Part shown: positions 52,747-61,900 of the stretch, one piece after another | Numbering within the stretch: the first letter of the stretch is position 1 | Layout of the letters: each line of letters begins with the position of its first letter | Source: JBGRQA01 sp041725895 | Lineage (GTDB): Bacteria; Bacteroidota; Bacteroidia; Bacteroidales; Marinifilaceae | Assembly (NCBI GenBank): GCA_041725895.1 | Contig: JBGRQA010000007.1 | Location: forward strand, 1-64,000 | DNA: 64,000 nucleotides | Direction: 5' to 3' | The notes under the pieces: generated by a model | Told to the model about the DNA's origin: nothing | The model's database searches: none | What the model saw: only the letters and a program-made list of their open reading frames with translations | Program-made: the position numbers and the translations under genes

Positions 52747-53883
52747 CTACTTTGCAAAAACGGCAAGAATAGCCTCCTTAACCCTTATTCGATCTTCATC
52801 AGACATATTGGAACCGGAAGGCAAACACAGTCCATCTTCGAAGAGTTTTTCCGAAGTACCATCTCCATAGAATGGACAATCAGTAAAAACCGGTTGCATG
52901 TGCATTGGTTTCCAAAGTGGACGACACTCTATGTTCTCTTTTTCCAGTCTCAAACGAACATCTTCTCTTGTAACTCCATTCGTTTTGGATGGATCTACTA
53001 AAATAGAAGTCAACCAATAGTTAGAGAAATAATCCTCATTGGGTTCTTCCAGTAGAGTCACTCCCTCTATCTCTGCAAACAATTCTTTGTAGAATCTAAA
53101 ATTTGCACGACGTTGGGCTACACGTTCATCCAACACTTCCATTTGACCACGGCCAATACCAGCAACAATATTACTCATACGGTAATTGTAACCTACATGT
53201 GAGTGTTGATAATGAGGTGCGTTATCTCTTGCTTGAGTGGCCAAAAAGCGCGACTTTGCGATCATTTCTTCATCATCTGAAATCAATGCTCCCCCACCTG
53301 ATGTGGTAATAATTTTGTTTCCATTAAAAGATAGAATACCAAACTTTCCAAAGGTTCCCATGGACCTCCCTTTGTATTTACTACCCAATGCCTCTGCAGC
53401 ATCTTCTATCAAAGGAATTTCATACTTGTTGGCAACCGCAAGTAATTCTTCAATCTTACCAGGCATACCATATAGGTACACACAAAGAATTGCCTTGGGT
53501 TTCTTTCCCTTGGCAATACGATCTTGGATGGCTTTTTCCAATTGAACCGGACACATGTTCCAGGTATCCTTCTCAGAATCCACCAAAATTGGAATTGCTC
53601 CCACATAGGTAATTGGATTCACCGTAGCTGAAAATGTAAAGGATGACGCAATTACTTCGTCTCCAGCTTTCACTCCTAATAGAATTAGAGACAAGTGAAT
53701 TGCAGCTGTTCCAGCACTCAAAGCAGAAGCATGAGCTGCCCCTGTATATTTTTGCAAGTCTTCTTCAAAACCATTTACATTGGGTCCTAATGGGGCTACC
53801 CAATTGGTATCGTACGCCTCTTGTACGAACTTCATTTCATTTCCTCCCATGTGTGGGGAGGAGAGCCATATTTTGGGGTTCAT
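52747..53883 (-). CDS. DegT/DnrJ/EryC1-type sugar aminotransferase
   Basis: The 378-aa PLP enzyme begins MNPKIWLSSPHMGGNEMKFV and shows SAGTAAIHLSLILLGV, FSATVNPITYVGA, EDAAEALGSKYKG and the PLP Lys in LSFNGNKIITTSGGGALIS. The overall pattern is that of PglE/EpsN-like enzymes, which aminate C4 of UDP-4-keto-6-deoxy sugars. It is the last gene of the polysaccharide operon and overlaps the HAD gene by one base. In typical pgl-like clusters an acetyltransferase stands next to such an aminotransferase; here an ATP-grasp and HAD pair occupies that place. The specific sugar cannot be read from sequence. Confidence 0.9.
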   Translation of the reverse strand: MNPKIWLSSPHMGGNEMKFVQEAYDTNWVAPLGPNVNGFEEDLQKYTGAAHASALSAGTAAIHLSLILLGVKAGDEVIASSFTFSATVNPITYVGAIPILVDSEKDTWNMCPVQLEKAIQDRIAKGKKPKAILCVYLYGMPGKIEELLAVANKYEIPLIEDAAEALGSKYKGRSMGTFGKFGILSFNGNKIITTSGGGALISDDEEMIAKSRFLATQARDNAPHYQHSHVGYNYRMSNIVAGIGRGQMEVLDERVAQRRANFRFYKELFAEIEGVTLLEEPNEDYFSNYWLTSILVDPSKTNGVTREDVRLRLEKENIECRPLWKPMHMQPVFTDCPFYGDGTSEKLFEDGLCLPSGSNMSDEDRIRVKEAILAVFAK

Positions 53884-54518
53884 TATAAAATATCTTTTAG
53901 TGATTTAATAATTGATTTTGGCAAATATTCTTTTCCCTGGGAAAAATTCTGTAAGTGAATATTTCTTCCATCATCTAATAAACAAATCGTATTCCAACCA
54001 AGTTGATTAGGGGCATAAAAATCTTTATTTACATTATCTCCTATGTAAACATACTGCTCACCTTTTACCTTATTTTGGAGAAGCTCGAAATTATATAAGT
54101 TAGACTTAGTATAACCTGTAACTTCCGAAATCAATATAGTTTCAAAAAATTGTTCTATACCAAGGGCCTTAATTTTATTCTTTTGTGTTATCTCTCTTCC
54201 ATCTGTAATTAACCCAAGCTTACAACCCCTACTTTTTAGTTTTTTTAAGACATATTCTACATCAGGAGTGAGACTTACACTTGGCTGATGATTTCTATAG
54301 ATAGACAATAACTTATCTTTACTACATTTATAATTCCCAACCAGATAATCAAAAACATTTTCTCCTTTCCTATAACAAGAAAACATTCTTCCTGCAAGAA
54401 ATTTATCACATGGATCGAGATAATCAGCTATATAAAAGTAAGCTGAACGCAAAAAGTCAATTTCTTTGAATATTGTATCATCAAGATCAAAGGTTATAAT
54501 AGTATTTTTATCCAGCAT
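53883..54518 (-). CDS. HAD family hydrolase
   Basis: The 211-aa protein has HAD motif I (IITFDLDDTIFKE), motif II (LGLITDGRE), a conserved Lys region (TGYTKSNLYNFELLQNK) and motif III/IV (YVYIGDNVNKDFYAPN). A cap of helices lies between motifs I and II. Phosphatase activity on a small phosphorylated compound is expected, in the cytoplasm. It overlaps the ATP-grasp gene by 11 bp, so the two are tightly coupled and probably serve one modification step. Its substrate is unknown. Confidence 0.87.
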   Translation of the reverse strand: MLDKNTIITFDLDDTIFKEIDFLRSAYFYIADYLDPCDKFLAGRMFSCYRKGENVFDYLVGNYKCSKDKLLSIYRNHQPSVSLTPDVEYVLKKLKSRGCKLGLITDGREITQKNKIKALGIEQFFETILISEVTGYTKSNLYNFELLQNKVKGEQYVYIGDNVNKDFYAPNQLGWNTICLLDDGRNIHLQNFSQGKEYLPKSIIKSLKDIL

Positions 54519-55473
54519 AATTATGGATTAAAATTTCATCATCATATCTCAACATCAATAAATTGTTCTCCCATCCATTGAAAAACTCAATTTTTTGATC
54601 TAAGAAATACTCTTGAATAACCCACTTTGGAAAGTTTGCTCCAGCACTATAACTTAAGGGATATCCACCCCCAAACCTAGGGTTAATTTCAATACCGCAA
54701 ACATTACCTTTCTCTTCATTATAAAATAATTGTAATGTTATACAGCCTACAAAGCCCTGTACATATTCAAAACGTTTCAAAACATATTCGACTAAATAAT
54801 TCTTCGTAGTCTTACCTTTATTTATCTCTCCACTCCGTACTTCTATTCGCTCCCTCGGAACAATACATTTTAGATTATTATTCCTATCAAAATATAAATC
54901 TAAAGTATATTCTTTATTCTCCTTAGGATCGATATATTCTAAAAACATCAAATCCTCATTATCGATCAAGTTCGCTGTTAATTCCGATGAATCCTTTATG
55001 TAATACAAATCCTTACTACAACTACCATCAATAGGTTTAATAAATAAGGGAAATTTCGGATTATCATGTGAATACTCTTCAGCAAAATTAACATTCAAAC
55101 GTTCAAAAAGTTTATGAGTTTTTCGTTTATCTCTACAGTCTTTTATAATGCTATAATCAGAAACAAGACATTGAATGCCATACTCCTCAAAATTAGATTT
55201 GCTTTCTGATAATACCTTCAATTCTGTATCGATAGTTGGTATAATGAGCTTAATGCCATTATCGATACACAATTTTAGAAGATCCTGTATATAATCGGAA
55301 TCTGATACTCTTTTAACTTTAAAGAAACCATCAGCAACTTGACATGCCGAAGATAATTCCGGGCTCATATCTGTTGTATAAACAATACCACTAGGATATA
55401 ATTTCTTTAATTCATTTTGAAAAGCTCGAACTAGCGAAACTCTTCTTCCTGCTGAAGTTATTAAAATATTCAT
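54508..55473 (-). CDS. ATP-grasp domain protein (carboxylate-amine ligase-like)
   Basis: The 321-aa protein opens with a Rossmann-like pre-ATP-grasp fold (MNILITSAGRRVSLVRAFQ, YTTDMSPELSSACQVAD). The ATP-grasp domain covers about residues 110-300: FPLFIKPIDGSCSKDLYY (ATP contact), FLEYIDPKENKEYTLDLYF and GIEINPRFGGGYPLSYSAGANFP (metal ligands, Glu and Asn). Such enzymes join a carboxylate to an amine with ATP. The location between a PglC-like transferase and a PglE-like aminotransferase suggests that it acylates an amino sugar, e.g. with an amino acid. This step is inferred from context. Confidence 0.85.
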   Translation of the reverse strand: MNILITSAGRRVSLVRAFQNELKKLYPSGIVYTTDMSPELSSACQVADGFFKVKRVSDSDYIQDLLKLCIDNGIKLIIPTIDTELKVLSESKSNFEEYGIQCLVSDYSIIKDCRDKRKTHKLFERLNVNFAEEYSHDNPKFPLFIKPIDGSCSKDLYYIKDSSELTANLIDNEDLMFLEYIDPKENKEYTLDLYFDRNNNLKCIVPRERIEVRSGEINKGKTTKNYLVEYVLKRFEYVQGFVGCITLQLFYNEEKGNVCGIEINPRFGGGYPLSYSAGANFPKWVIQEYFLDQKIEFFNGWENNLLMLRYDDEILIHNYAG

Positions 55474-55476
55474 AAT

Positions 55477-56082
55477 TTATTTAGTTCCTTTAAAAAATTC
55501 CATTGTAGCATGGTTATCAGCACTTATTCCTTCCTTAATAATTACTTTCTTGATTGTCATCATCAAAATCTTAACATCCAATTTAAAAGATAAATTATCA
55601 ACATATTCCACATCCAACCGAAACTTTTCTTCCCAGGAAATTGCATTTCTACCATTTACTTGGGCCCAACCAGTTATACCTGGCTTTACTTCATGTCTTC
55701 TGGTTTGCTCTTCATTGTATAAGGGAATATATTCCATTAGTAATGGCCGAGGTCCAACCAAAGAAATATCTCCTTTTAAAACATTAATTAATTGGGGCAA
55801 TTCGTCCAATGACGAATTTCTTATAAATTTTCCTACCAATGTTAATCTTTCGGCATCCGCTAATAAAACTCCATTAGTATCCCTTTTATCATTCATTGTT
55901 TTAAACTTAATGATCTTAAAAGGTTTTCCTTTACTCCCTGGTCGGGTTTGGACAAAGAAAACTTTACCTTTATTCGAAACAAGTAACAGTAGAAATACGA
56001 TTAGCAATATAGGTGCAAATATCAAGAGAGCAAAAAAGGCACATAAAAAGTCCAAAATGTTTTTAAAAATACATTTATACAT
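55477..56082 (-). CDS. Phosphoglycosyl transferase (bacterial sugar transferase, PglC-like)
   Basis: The 201-aa protein is the minimal monotopic PglC-type enzyme. It has one N-terminal re-entrant membrane helix (FLCAFFALLIFAPILLIVF), FKIIKFKTMND, the catalytic Asp-Glu pair in SSLDELPQLINVLKGDISLVGPRP (in pieces) and GITGWAQVNGRN. It attaches the first sugar phosphate from a UDP-sugar to undecaprenyl phosphate at the inner membrane, starting repeat-unit synthesis. It overlaps the upstream glycosyltransferase by one base. The small size indicates no extra N-terminal membrane domain as in WcaJ. Confidence 0.93.
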   Translation of the reverse strand: MYKCIFKNILDFLCAFFALLIFAPILLIVFLLLLVSNKGKVFFVQTRPGSKGKPFKIIKFKTMNDKRDTNGVLLADAERLTLVGKFIRNSSLDELPQLINVLKGDISLVGPRPLLMEYIPLYNEEQTRRHEVKPGITGWAQVNGRNAISWEEKFRLDVEYVDNLSFKLDVKILMMTIKKVIIKEGISADNHATMEFFKGTK

Positions 56083-57287
56083 TATAGCAGATGTTTTTTT
56101 ATTATTCTAAATGAGTTTTCAACCGTGTAATTTTCTTTTAAAAAATTATAACCATTTTGACCAAATTCTTTTACAATTTGATTATTACTGCAAAAAGCAT
56201 CTACATACTTATTAAATAGAACAATATTACCACTTTCAACCCAGTACCCAAACTTATTTTCTTCTGCTATTTTGCCAATATCTGTATTGACATCGGTTGC
56301 TGCTAATACAGGAATCTTATATTCTAAGTACGAAAGCAAACGAGATGGAAAATTAGGAATTGTAAAATTCTTGTTTAAAAATATTAAACCAATATTGCAA
56401 GATCTTACTAATTCATCGTATTCACTTTTAGGCAAACTCGATATGAGAATTGCGTTTGTTGGTTTAAACTTGTAGAACCACTGTTCCAATTTAATGTATT
56501 CCGTCCCAGATCCCACTATAACGAAAAAACAATCCTTCCTATTTATATTTGAACTGAGAATTTCAATTAGAAAATCAATTCCTTGAGGTTTTCCTAAATT
56601 ACCACCGTACACAAATGTTTTAACGCCTTTTGGTATACCATATCGATTTCGAATTGAATCAACATTTTTAATTATCTCTTCAGAATTTTCTAACTCGATA
56701 CTATTGGGATTAATTTCAACTTTCGAAGCATCCAATTTGGGATTATGCTGTAATACATATTTTGCATTAGCTGGAGACATACATCCTATATGATCTGATA
56801 TTTCATATAATTTACTCTCCTTGTTTCGGAAGTAACGATACAAGAAGCCATCCCTCTTTAACATTCCTAAATCAACAGCATTTTGAGGAAAAATATCTTT
56901 CAATAACAGATATGATTTCGCTCCATCTCTTTTCTTAACGAAATTAATGACCTTTTCGAAAGTAATAGGAGGAGTAGAGTATACAACGCAATCAAATTTA
57001 ATATCTGATAAATGCTTCTTAATAGCATTTAAATATTGATATTCCAGCAAAATTGTTGATATACCTTTTTCAATTAAATTCGTTTTTTGATTGTTAAGTA
57101 TTCTCACTTTCAGAATGGATGATTTTTCCTCTCTTATTAGACGAGTAGGCTTTTTGAACCTACGCTCTGAAGGACTCACAATGTAAATATCATCTCCATT
57201 CTTAGAAAATTCACGCATTAAATCCGTATATATGTTGCGATCTTCTATACTATCAATATTAACTAATGTCAAAAAGAGAATTTTCAT
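56082..57287 (-). CDS. Glycosyltransferase family 4 protein
   Basis: The 401-aa protein has the two-Rossmann GT-B layout. The N-terminal half (MKILFLTLVNIDSIEDRNIY, YIVSPSERRFKKPTR, CVVYSTPPITFEKVI) resembles WbuB-type enzymes, and the C-terminal half has FVYGGNLGKPQGIDFLIEI, FFVIVGSGTEY and FPSRLLSYLEYKIPVLAATD for nucleotide-sugar binding. WbuB transfers L-FucNAc in some O-antigens, which fits the UDP-L-FucNAc genes in this cluster, but specificity is inferred. It acts at the cytoplasmic face of the inner membrane. Confidence 0.87.
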   Translation of the reverse strand: MKILFLTLVNIDSIEDRNIYTDLMREFSKNGDDIYIVSPSERRFKKPTRLIREEKSSILKVRILNNQKTNLIEKGISTILLEYQYLNAIKKHLSDIKFDCVVYSTPPITFEKVINFVKKRDGAKSYLLLKDIFPQNAVDLGMLKRDGFLYRYFRNKESKLYEISDHIGCMSPANAKYVLQHNPKLDASKVEINPNSIELENSEEIIKNVDSIRNRYGIPKGVKTFVYGGNLGKPQGIDFLIEILSSNINRKDCFFVIVGSGTEYIKLEQWFYKFKPTNAILISSLPKSEYDELVRSCNIGLIFLNKNFTIPNFPSRLLSYLEYKIPVLAATDVNTDIGKIAEENKFGYWVESGNIVLFNKYVDAFCSNNQIVKEFGQNGYNFLKENYTVENSFRIIKKHLL

Positions 57288-57396
57288 CTATCTATTACTT
57301 TCTTTTTTCAAAATTTAAATTGCCCAGCTACAATTTGAATATTGAAGACTTATAAGCTTAAATTGAGCCCTACAAAGCCATATACAATTGGCAGAA

Positions 57397-58527
57397 TTAC
57401 TTCGACCATACAACTCGATTCACATAATCCGTATATGACATGATTATTCGTACAACCTTGTCAGAAACATTTGGCATTGAGTAATCATATACCGATCTCA
57501 AATTACGTTCATCGCCTCTTTTTTGCGAATCTAATACAACTAATCCCTGCATAATTCTTTCCGGATTCAACCCTACCATCATCACCGATGCTTCTTCCAT
57601 TGCTTCAGGACGTTCATGAGCTTCGCGAATGTTCAAAGCTGGAAAGTTCATAATCGACGATTCCTCAGAAATGGTACCACTATCTGAAAGTACCGCCTTT
57701 GCTTTCATTTGCAAATGGTTGTAATCGTGAAATCCCAGAGGTTTCATTAACTGAATCAGTGAGTTAAACTCTACTCCTGTTTCGTTGATTCTATTTCGAG
57801 TACGAGGGTGAGTAGAAACAATGACTGGCTTTTTATATTTTTCTGCTACAGCATTCAAACTTTTCACCAAGTTTAAAAAATTATCCGAATTGATATTCTC
57901 TTCTCTGTGTGCAGAAACCAGGAAATACTCTCCCTCATTTAATTGCAACCTTGATAGAACATCAGATTCTTCAATTTTATCTTTGTAGGCATGTACAACC
58001 TCATAAATTGGCGAACCTGTTTTAATCACTCTATCGGCAGATAATCCTTCTCTCAATAAGTATTCCCTGGCAATAGAACTATAGGTCAAGTTAATGTCTG
58101 CCACATGATCCACAATCTTTCGATTGGTTTCTTCAGGAACACGCTGATCGAAACAACGGTTTCCTGCTTCCATATGGAAAATCGGAATTTTGCGTTTTTT
58201 TGCAGCAATGGCACATAAACAAGAGTTCGTATCTCCCAATACCAAAAATGCATCCGGTTTGATTTCTTCCAAAACAGGATCAATATTCATTAATATTTTA
58301 CCTGCAGTTACCGTAGCATTACCACCTGCTGCGTTCAAAAAATAATCAGGTTTTCTTAAGCCCAGGTCCTGAAAAAAGACTTCGTTTAACTCGTAGTCGT
58401 AATTTTGACCTGTGTGTACTAATATATGATCGATACTTTCAGTAGCATCTAATTTTAACAACACCCTTGACAAACGGATAATTTCCGGACGTGTTCCTAC
58501 TACTGTAACAACTTTTAATTTATTCAT
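57397..58527 (-). CDS. capG: UDP-N-acetylglucosamine 2-epimerase-type enzyme (CapG/FnlC-like)
   Basis: The 376-aa enzyme starts MNKLKVVTVVGTRPEIIRLS and carries VHTGQNYDYELNEVFFQDL, HMEAGNRCFDQRVPEETNR, SAHREENI and SDSGTISEESSIMNFPALNIREAHERPE (in pieces). These are the standard non-hydrolysing 2-epimerase motifs. Placed directly after CapF- and CapE-like genes, it should perform the last C2 epimerisation that gives UDP-N-acetyl-L-fucosamine rather than ManNAc. The three-gene order E-F-G along the operon supports this. The symbol is based on that context. Confidence 0.87.
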   Translation of the reverse strand: MNKLKVVTVVGTRPEIIRLSRVLLKLDATESIDHILVHTGQNYDYELNEVFFQDLGLRKPDYFLNAAGGNATVTAGKILMNIDPVLEEIKPDAFLVLGDTNSCLCAIAAKKRKIPIFHMEAGNRCFDQRVPEETNRKIVDHVADINLTYSSIAREYLLREGLSADRVIKTGSPIYEVVHAYKDKIEESDVLSRLQLNEGEYFLVSAHREENINSDNFLNLVKSLNAVAEKYKKPVIVSTHPRTRNRINETGVEFNSLIQLMKPLGFHDYNHLQMKAKAVLSDSGTISEESSIMNFPALNIREAHERPEAMEEASVMMVGLNPERIMQGLVVLDSQKRGDERNLRSVYDYSMPNVSDKVVRIIMSYTDYVNRVVWSK

Positions 58528-58572
58528 TTCAATTTACTTTTTGCAATAAACAATCAGATTTTAAGAAATCAA

Positions 58573-59721
58573 TTACACCTCCAGGTAAAAAGTGTCAGGC
58601 GCCTCCGGATCAAACGGTTCATTTACCCACATTACTGTAACCATATCGTTTTCTCCTAAGTTTTCAATGTTGTGTGTATAACCAACCGGTATATCCACAA
58701 CCTCCAATTTATCCCCTGAAACAAAATATTCGTGCACCTTTTCTTCATCAATTTTCCTGAAACGGATAACCCCATTTCCGCTAACCACTAAAAACTTCTC
58801 GTTTTTAGTGTGATGCCAATGGTTTCCCTTAACGATACCAGGCTTTGATATGTTCACAGATACCTGTCCCCTGTCCTCACTTCTTAACATTTCTGTAAAT
58901 GAACCTCGGTTATCCACATTCATTTTCAGCGGATAAGAAAACTCCTCCGTAGGCAGATAGCTTAAATAAGTGGAGTATAATTTTTTGGCAAATGAATTGT
59001 TCATATTAGACACAGACAAGTCATTACGGCTACTCTTAAAAGAATAAAGTAAATCGACAATCTCTCCCAAGCTTATTGGATGAGTAATAGGGACAGCACA
59101 AAATTCACCTTCTCTATTTTCTTTCCCCTCCAAAGCATAAATTAATTCTCTAACCAAATCATCTATATATACCAACGTCATTTGATAACTTCTATCTGAG
59201 ATAGTAATATCCAAACCATGAGCAATATTATGACAAAAAGTTGCCACAGCAGAATTGTAGTTCGGCTTACACCATTTCCCAAAAACATTAGGAAATCGGT
59301 ATACTAGAACTTTAGTTCCGGTTTCCTTAGCGTATTGAAATATTACATCCTCACCAGCCTTCTTCGATTTCCCATACGCATTATCCAAAATAGCTTGGGT
59401 AGATGAGGAAATCATTACCGGACAAGTATTGTTGTGTTTTTTTAATGAATTTAAGAGTTGGTTAGCGAAATCGCAATTTCCCTCCATGAACTCAGCTTCT
59501 TTTTCAGGACGATTGATTCCCGCCAAATTAAAGATGAAAGAAGCATCCTTACAATATTGATCCAACAGTTTCTCATCAGAATCAATATCACATTCCAATA
59601 TCTCAAAGTTAGGATCAAGTGTATAAGTTTTATCCTTTCCCTCTTGTATATTTCTTAGTTGCGAAACTAAATTTTTACCAATAAATCCTTTGGCACCTGT
59701 TACTAATATCTTCATATCCAC
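58573..59721 (-). CDS. capF: Bifunctional capsular sugar reductase/epimerase (CapF-like, SDR plus cupin)
   Basis: The 382-aa protein has an N-terminal NAD(P)-binding SDR domain (ILVTGAKGFIGKNLVSQL, FNLAGINRP, YGKSKKAGEDV with the YxxxK pair, YRFPNVFGKWCKP). From about residue 265 it is a cupin (NISKPGIVKGNHWHHTKNEKFLVVSG in pieces, IPVGYTHNIENLG). This two-domain build is specific to CapF/FnlB, which epimerises and reduces the UDP-4-keto sugar made by CapE to UDP-N-acetyl-L-talosamine derivatives. It lies 46 bp before capG and 7 bp after capE. Function by family is well supported. Confidence 0.92.
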   Translation of the reverse strand: MDMKILVTGAKGFIGKNLVSQLRNIQEGKDKTYTLDPNFEILECDIDSDEKLLDQYCKDASFIFNLAGINRPEKEAEFMEGNCDFANQLLNSLKKHNNTCPVMISSSTQAILDNAYGKSKKAGEDVIFQYAKETGTKVLVYRFPNVFGKWCKPNYNSAVATFCHNIAHGLDITISDRSYQMTLVYIDDLVRELIYALEGKENREGEFCAVPITHPISLGEIVDLLYSFKSSRNDLSVSNMNNSFAKKLYSTYLSYLPTEEFSYPLKMNVDNRGSFTEMLRSEDRGQVSVNISKPGIVKGNHWHHTKNEKFLVVSGNGVIRFRKIDEEKVHEYFVSGDKLEVVDIPVGYTHNIENLGENDMVTVMWVNEPFDPEAPDTFYLEV

Positions 59722-59727
59722 AAAACA

Positions 59728-60771
59728 TTACATATTAACAGGTTCATCTTTTTCTACCAATACATCCTCACGAATAAAACCCAATTTCAACAACAATTTT
59801 TTCATTCCTTCCACATCCAATGGATTGGTATTGTGTGAATGGTAATCTTCTATTTTGGATAGTTCTTCATCACCTTCCTTGAAGTACTTATCGTAGTTCA
59901 AATCACGTGTATCGCACGGAATTCTAAAATAGTCCCCCATATCAATGGCTTTTGCCATTTCTTCACGTGTCACCAAAGTTTCATACAATTTCTCTCCATG
60001 ACGAGTTCCAATTGTTTTAACTTCAGTATCTGCCTGATAAAGCTGTTTTAACGATTCGGCCAACACCGATAAGGTAGCGGCAGGAGCTTTCTGTACAAAC
60101 AGATCTCCATTCTCTCCATTTTGGAATGCATAAATTACCAAATCCACTGCATCATCCAAAGTCATCATGAAACGAGTCATATTAGGATCTGTAATTGTAA
60201 TTGGGTTACCAGCTTTGATTTGATCTACCCACAAAGGAATCACGGAACCTCTACTTGCCATTACATTACCGTAACGAGTACAGCAAATGGTGGTTTTTGC
60301 ACCGGTTCCCAAGGCTCTACCATGTGCGATAGCAACTTTCTCCATCATGGCCTTACTAATCCCCATTGCATTGATTGGATAGGCTGCTTTATCGGTTGAT
60401 AAAACCACTACATTTTCCACTCCATGCGCAATTGCTGACTGAATAACATTATCCGTTCCATCCACATTAGTTTTTACAGCCTGCATTGGAAAAAATTCAC
60501 ATGATGGTACTTGCTTCAAAGCTGCAGCAGCAAATACATAATCTACGCCAATCATAGCCAAGTCCACTGAACGACGATCTCTCACATCTCCAATATAAAA
60601 TTTCACCTTAGGATTTTGTAAAGCATGACGCATGTCATCTTGCTTTTTCTCGTCTCTAGAGAAAATGCGAATTTCTTTGATATCAGAATCTATAAAACGT
60701 TTCAGAACTGCATTTCCAAAAGAACCGGTACCACCTGTAATTAAAAGAATTTTATTATTAAAATCTGACAT
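59728..60771 (-). CDS. capE: UDP-GlcNAc 4,6-dehydratase/5-epimerase (CapE/FnlA-like)
   Basis: The 347-aa short-chain dehydrogenase-like enzyme shows the NAD-binding GGTGSFGNAVLKRFI, the SRDEKKQDDMRHAL motif, YIGDVRDRRSVDLAM, AAALKQVPSCEF, and MGISKAMMEKV. The usual YxxxK tyrosine is replaced by Met, as in inverting dehydratases of this group. It converts UDP-GlcNAc to the 4-keto-6-deoxy sugar and inverts C5, giving the precursor for CapF and CapG. It is the first of the three adjacent UDP-L-FucNAc genes. Confidence 0.92.
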   Translation of the reverse strand: MSDFNNKILLITGGTGSFGNAVLKRFIDSDIKEIRIFSRDEKKQDDMRHALQNPKVKFYIGDVRDRRSVDLAMIGVDYVFAAAALKQVPSCEFFPMQAVKTNVDGTDNVIQSAIAHGVENVVVLSTDKAAYPINAMGISKAMMEKVAIAHGRALGTGAKTTICCTRYGNVMASRGSVIPLWVDQIKAGNPITITDPNMTRFMMTLDDAVDLVIYAFQNGENGDLFVQKAPAATLSVLAESLKQLYQADTEVKTIGTRHGEKLYETLVTREEMAKAIDMGDYFRIPCDTRDLNYDKYFKEGDEELSKIEDYHSHNTNPLDVEGMKKLLLKLGFIREDVLVEKDEPVNM

Positions 60772-60780
60772 ATTAAATAA

Positions 60781-61878
60781 TTATTTACTCCAAATATCAA
60801 TTAAGTTTTTAATTACACTCTTCATTGAATACTTATCAAAAACCCTCCTTTGAGCACACCTTCCCATATGAATTGATTTTTGGGGATTCCTTAGTAAATC
60901 CATCAAGCAATCTTTAAGACCAATAGTTTGCATCGGCTTAACACAAATCCCAACAGGATATTCACTATCTACATTCAACATGTCGGGTATAGCTCCTACA
61001 TCTGTTGCTAAAATTGGTGCAGCTGATGCCATTGATTCAAGAATAACATTAGGAAATCCCTCAGTATAAGAAGGTAATACGAACACAGAACATCTCTGCA
61101 TTCTTTCTAATATATATTGTTGATCCTTATTACCTGTAAACTCTAACCAATGTTTACCATTCTTCAAGCCTGCGATCGAAACTAATTTTTTATAAACTGA
61201 TTTCTCATAAGGCCCAATTAACGTTAAGGTTGTTACTTCCTTAATTTGACTACAAGCAGAAACCAACTCAAAAACCCCTTTAAATCGAGTAATATGACCA
61301 ACAAACAAGACACTTCCATCTTCACGATTTTCTATTATCGATTTTTTTAGTTTTGATTCAATCGTTTCAGAAATAGGATTTGGTAAATAATATACATTTT
61401 TATAACCATAATCAATAAGTGTATTGTATGAATTTAAATCTATAACAATAACAGAACTAGCTAAGGCACACACTTTTCTTAAACATAACCATTCCCAATT
61501 CTTTTTTGCGGCTAAATCTGGAATTCGACCAAACCTAAAATGGATACAAGTTTTATAATTATACTTTTTTAATCTATTTAGCATTTTATAATCGCGGAAT
61601 ATTCCCAAAGAAGCACTCGAAGTCAAATGTACAACATCTACTTTTTCCTTCAAAGCTATATTTATAATATCATTTACTCTTTGATTTAAATCCTTTAAGC
61701 CAAAAAAAACCCGTTTTATTAAGCTGAAATCAGTAATTCTTCTAATTCCGCCACCTGTATTATAATGTATTAACTCTATATCATTAATATTTGCTTTAAA
61801 ATAGGCGAGAACATGTTTAGTCCAAGAAGCTATACCTCCACTCGGAGGTGGAAGAGGAGATACAAGTAATACTTTCAT
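60781..61878 (-). CDS. Glycosyltransferase, GT4-like
   Basis: The 365-aa protein starts MKVLLVSPLPPPSGGIASWTKHV, typical for GT4 enzymes, and has VDVVHLTSSASLGIFRD, SVLFVGHITRFKGVFELV, LEFTGNKDQQYILERM and the nucleotide-sugar motif VFVLPSYTEGFPNVILESMASAAPILATDVG (in pieces). The conserved EGFPxxxLE with catalytic Glu is intact. It adds one sugar to the lipid-linked repeat unit in the cytoplasm. Its stop lies 9 bp before capE on the same transcript. Donor and acceptor are unknown. Confidence 0.92.
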   Translation of the reverse strand: MKVLLVSPLPPPSGGIASWTKHVLAYFKANINDIELIHYNTGGGIRRITDFSLIKRVFFGLKDLNQRVNDIINIALKEKVDVVHLTSSASLGIFRDYKMLNRLKKYNYKTCIHFRFGRIPDLAAKKNWEWLCLRKVCALASSVIVIDLNSYNTLIDYGYKNVYYLPNPISETIESKLKKSIIENREDGSVLFVGHITRFKGVFELVSACSQIKEVTTLTLIGPYEKSVYKKLVSIAGLKNGKHWLEFTGNKDQQYILERMQRCSVFVLPSYTEGFPNVILESMASAAPILATDVGAIPDMLNVDSEYPVGICVKPMQTIGLKDCLMDLLRNPQKSIHMGRCAQRRVFDKYSMKSVIKNLIDIWSK

Positions 61879-61900
61879 TTCATTTAATTTTATATTGATC

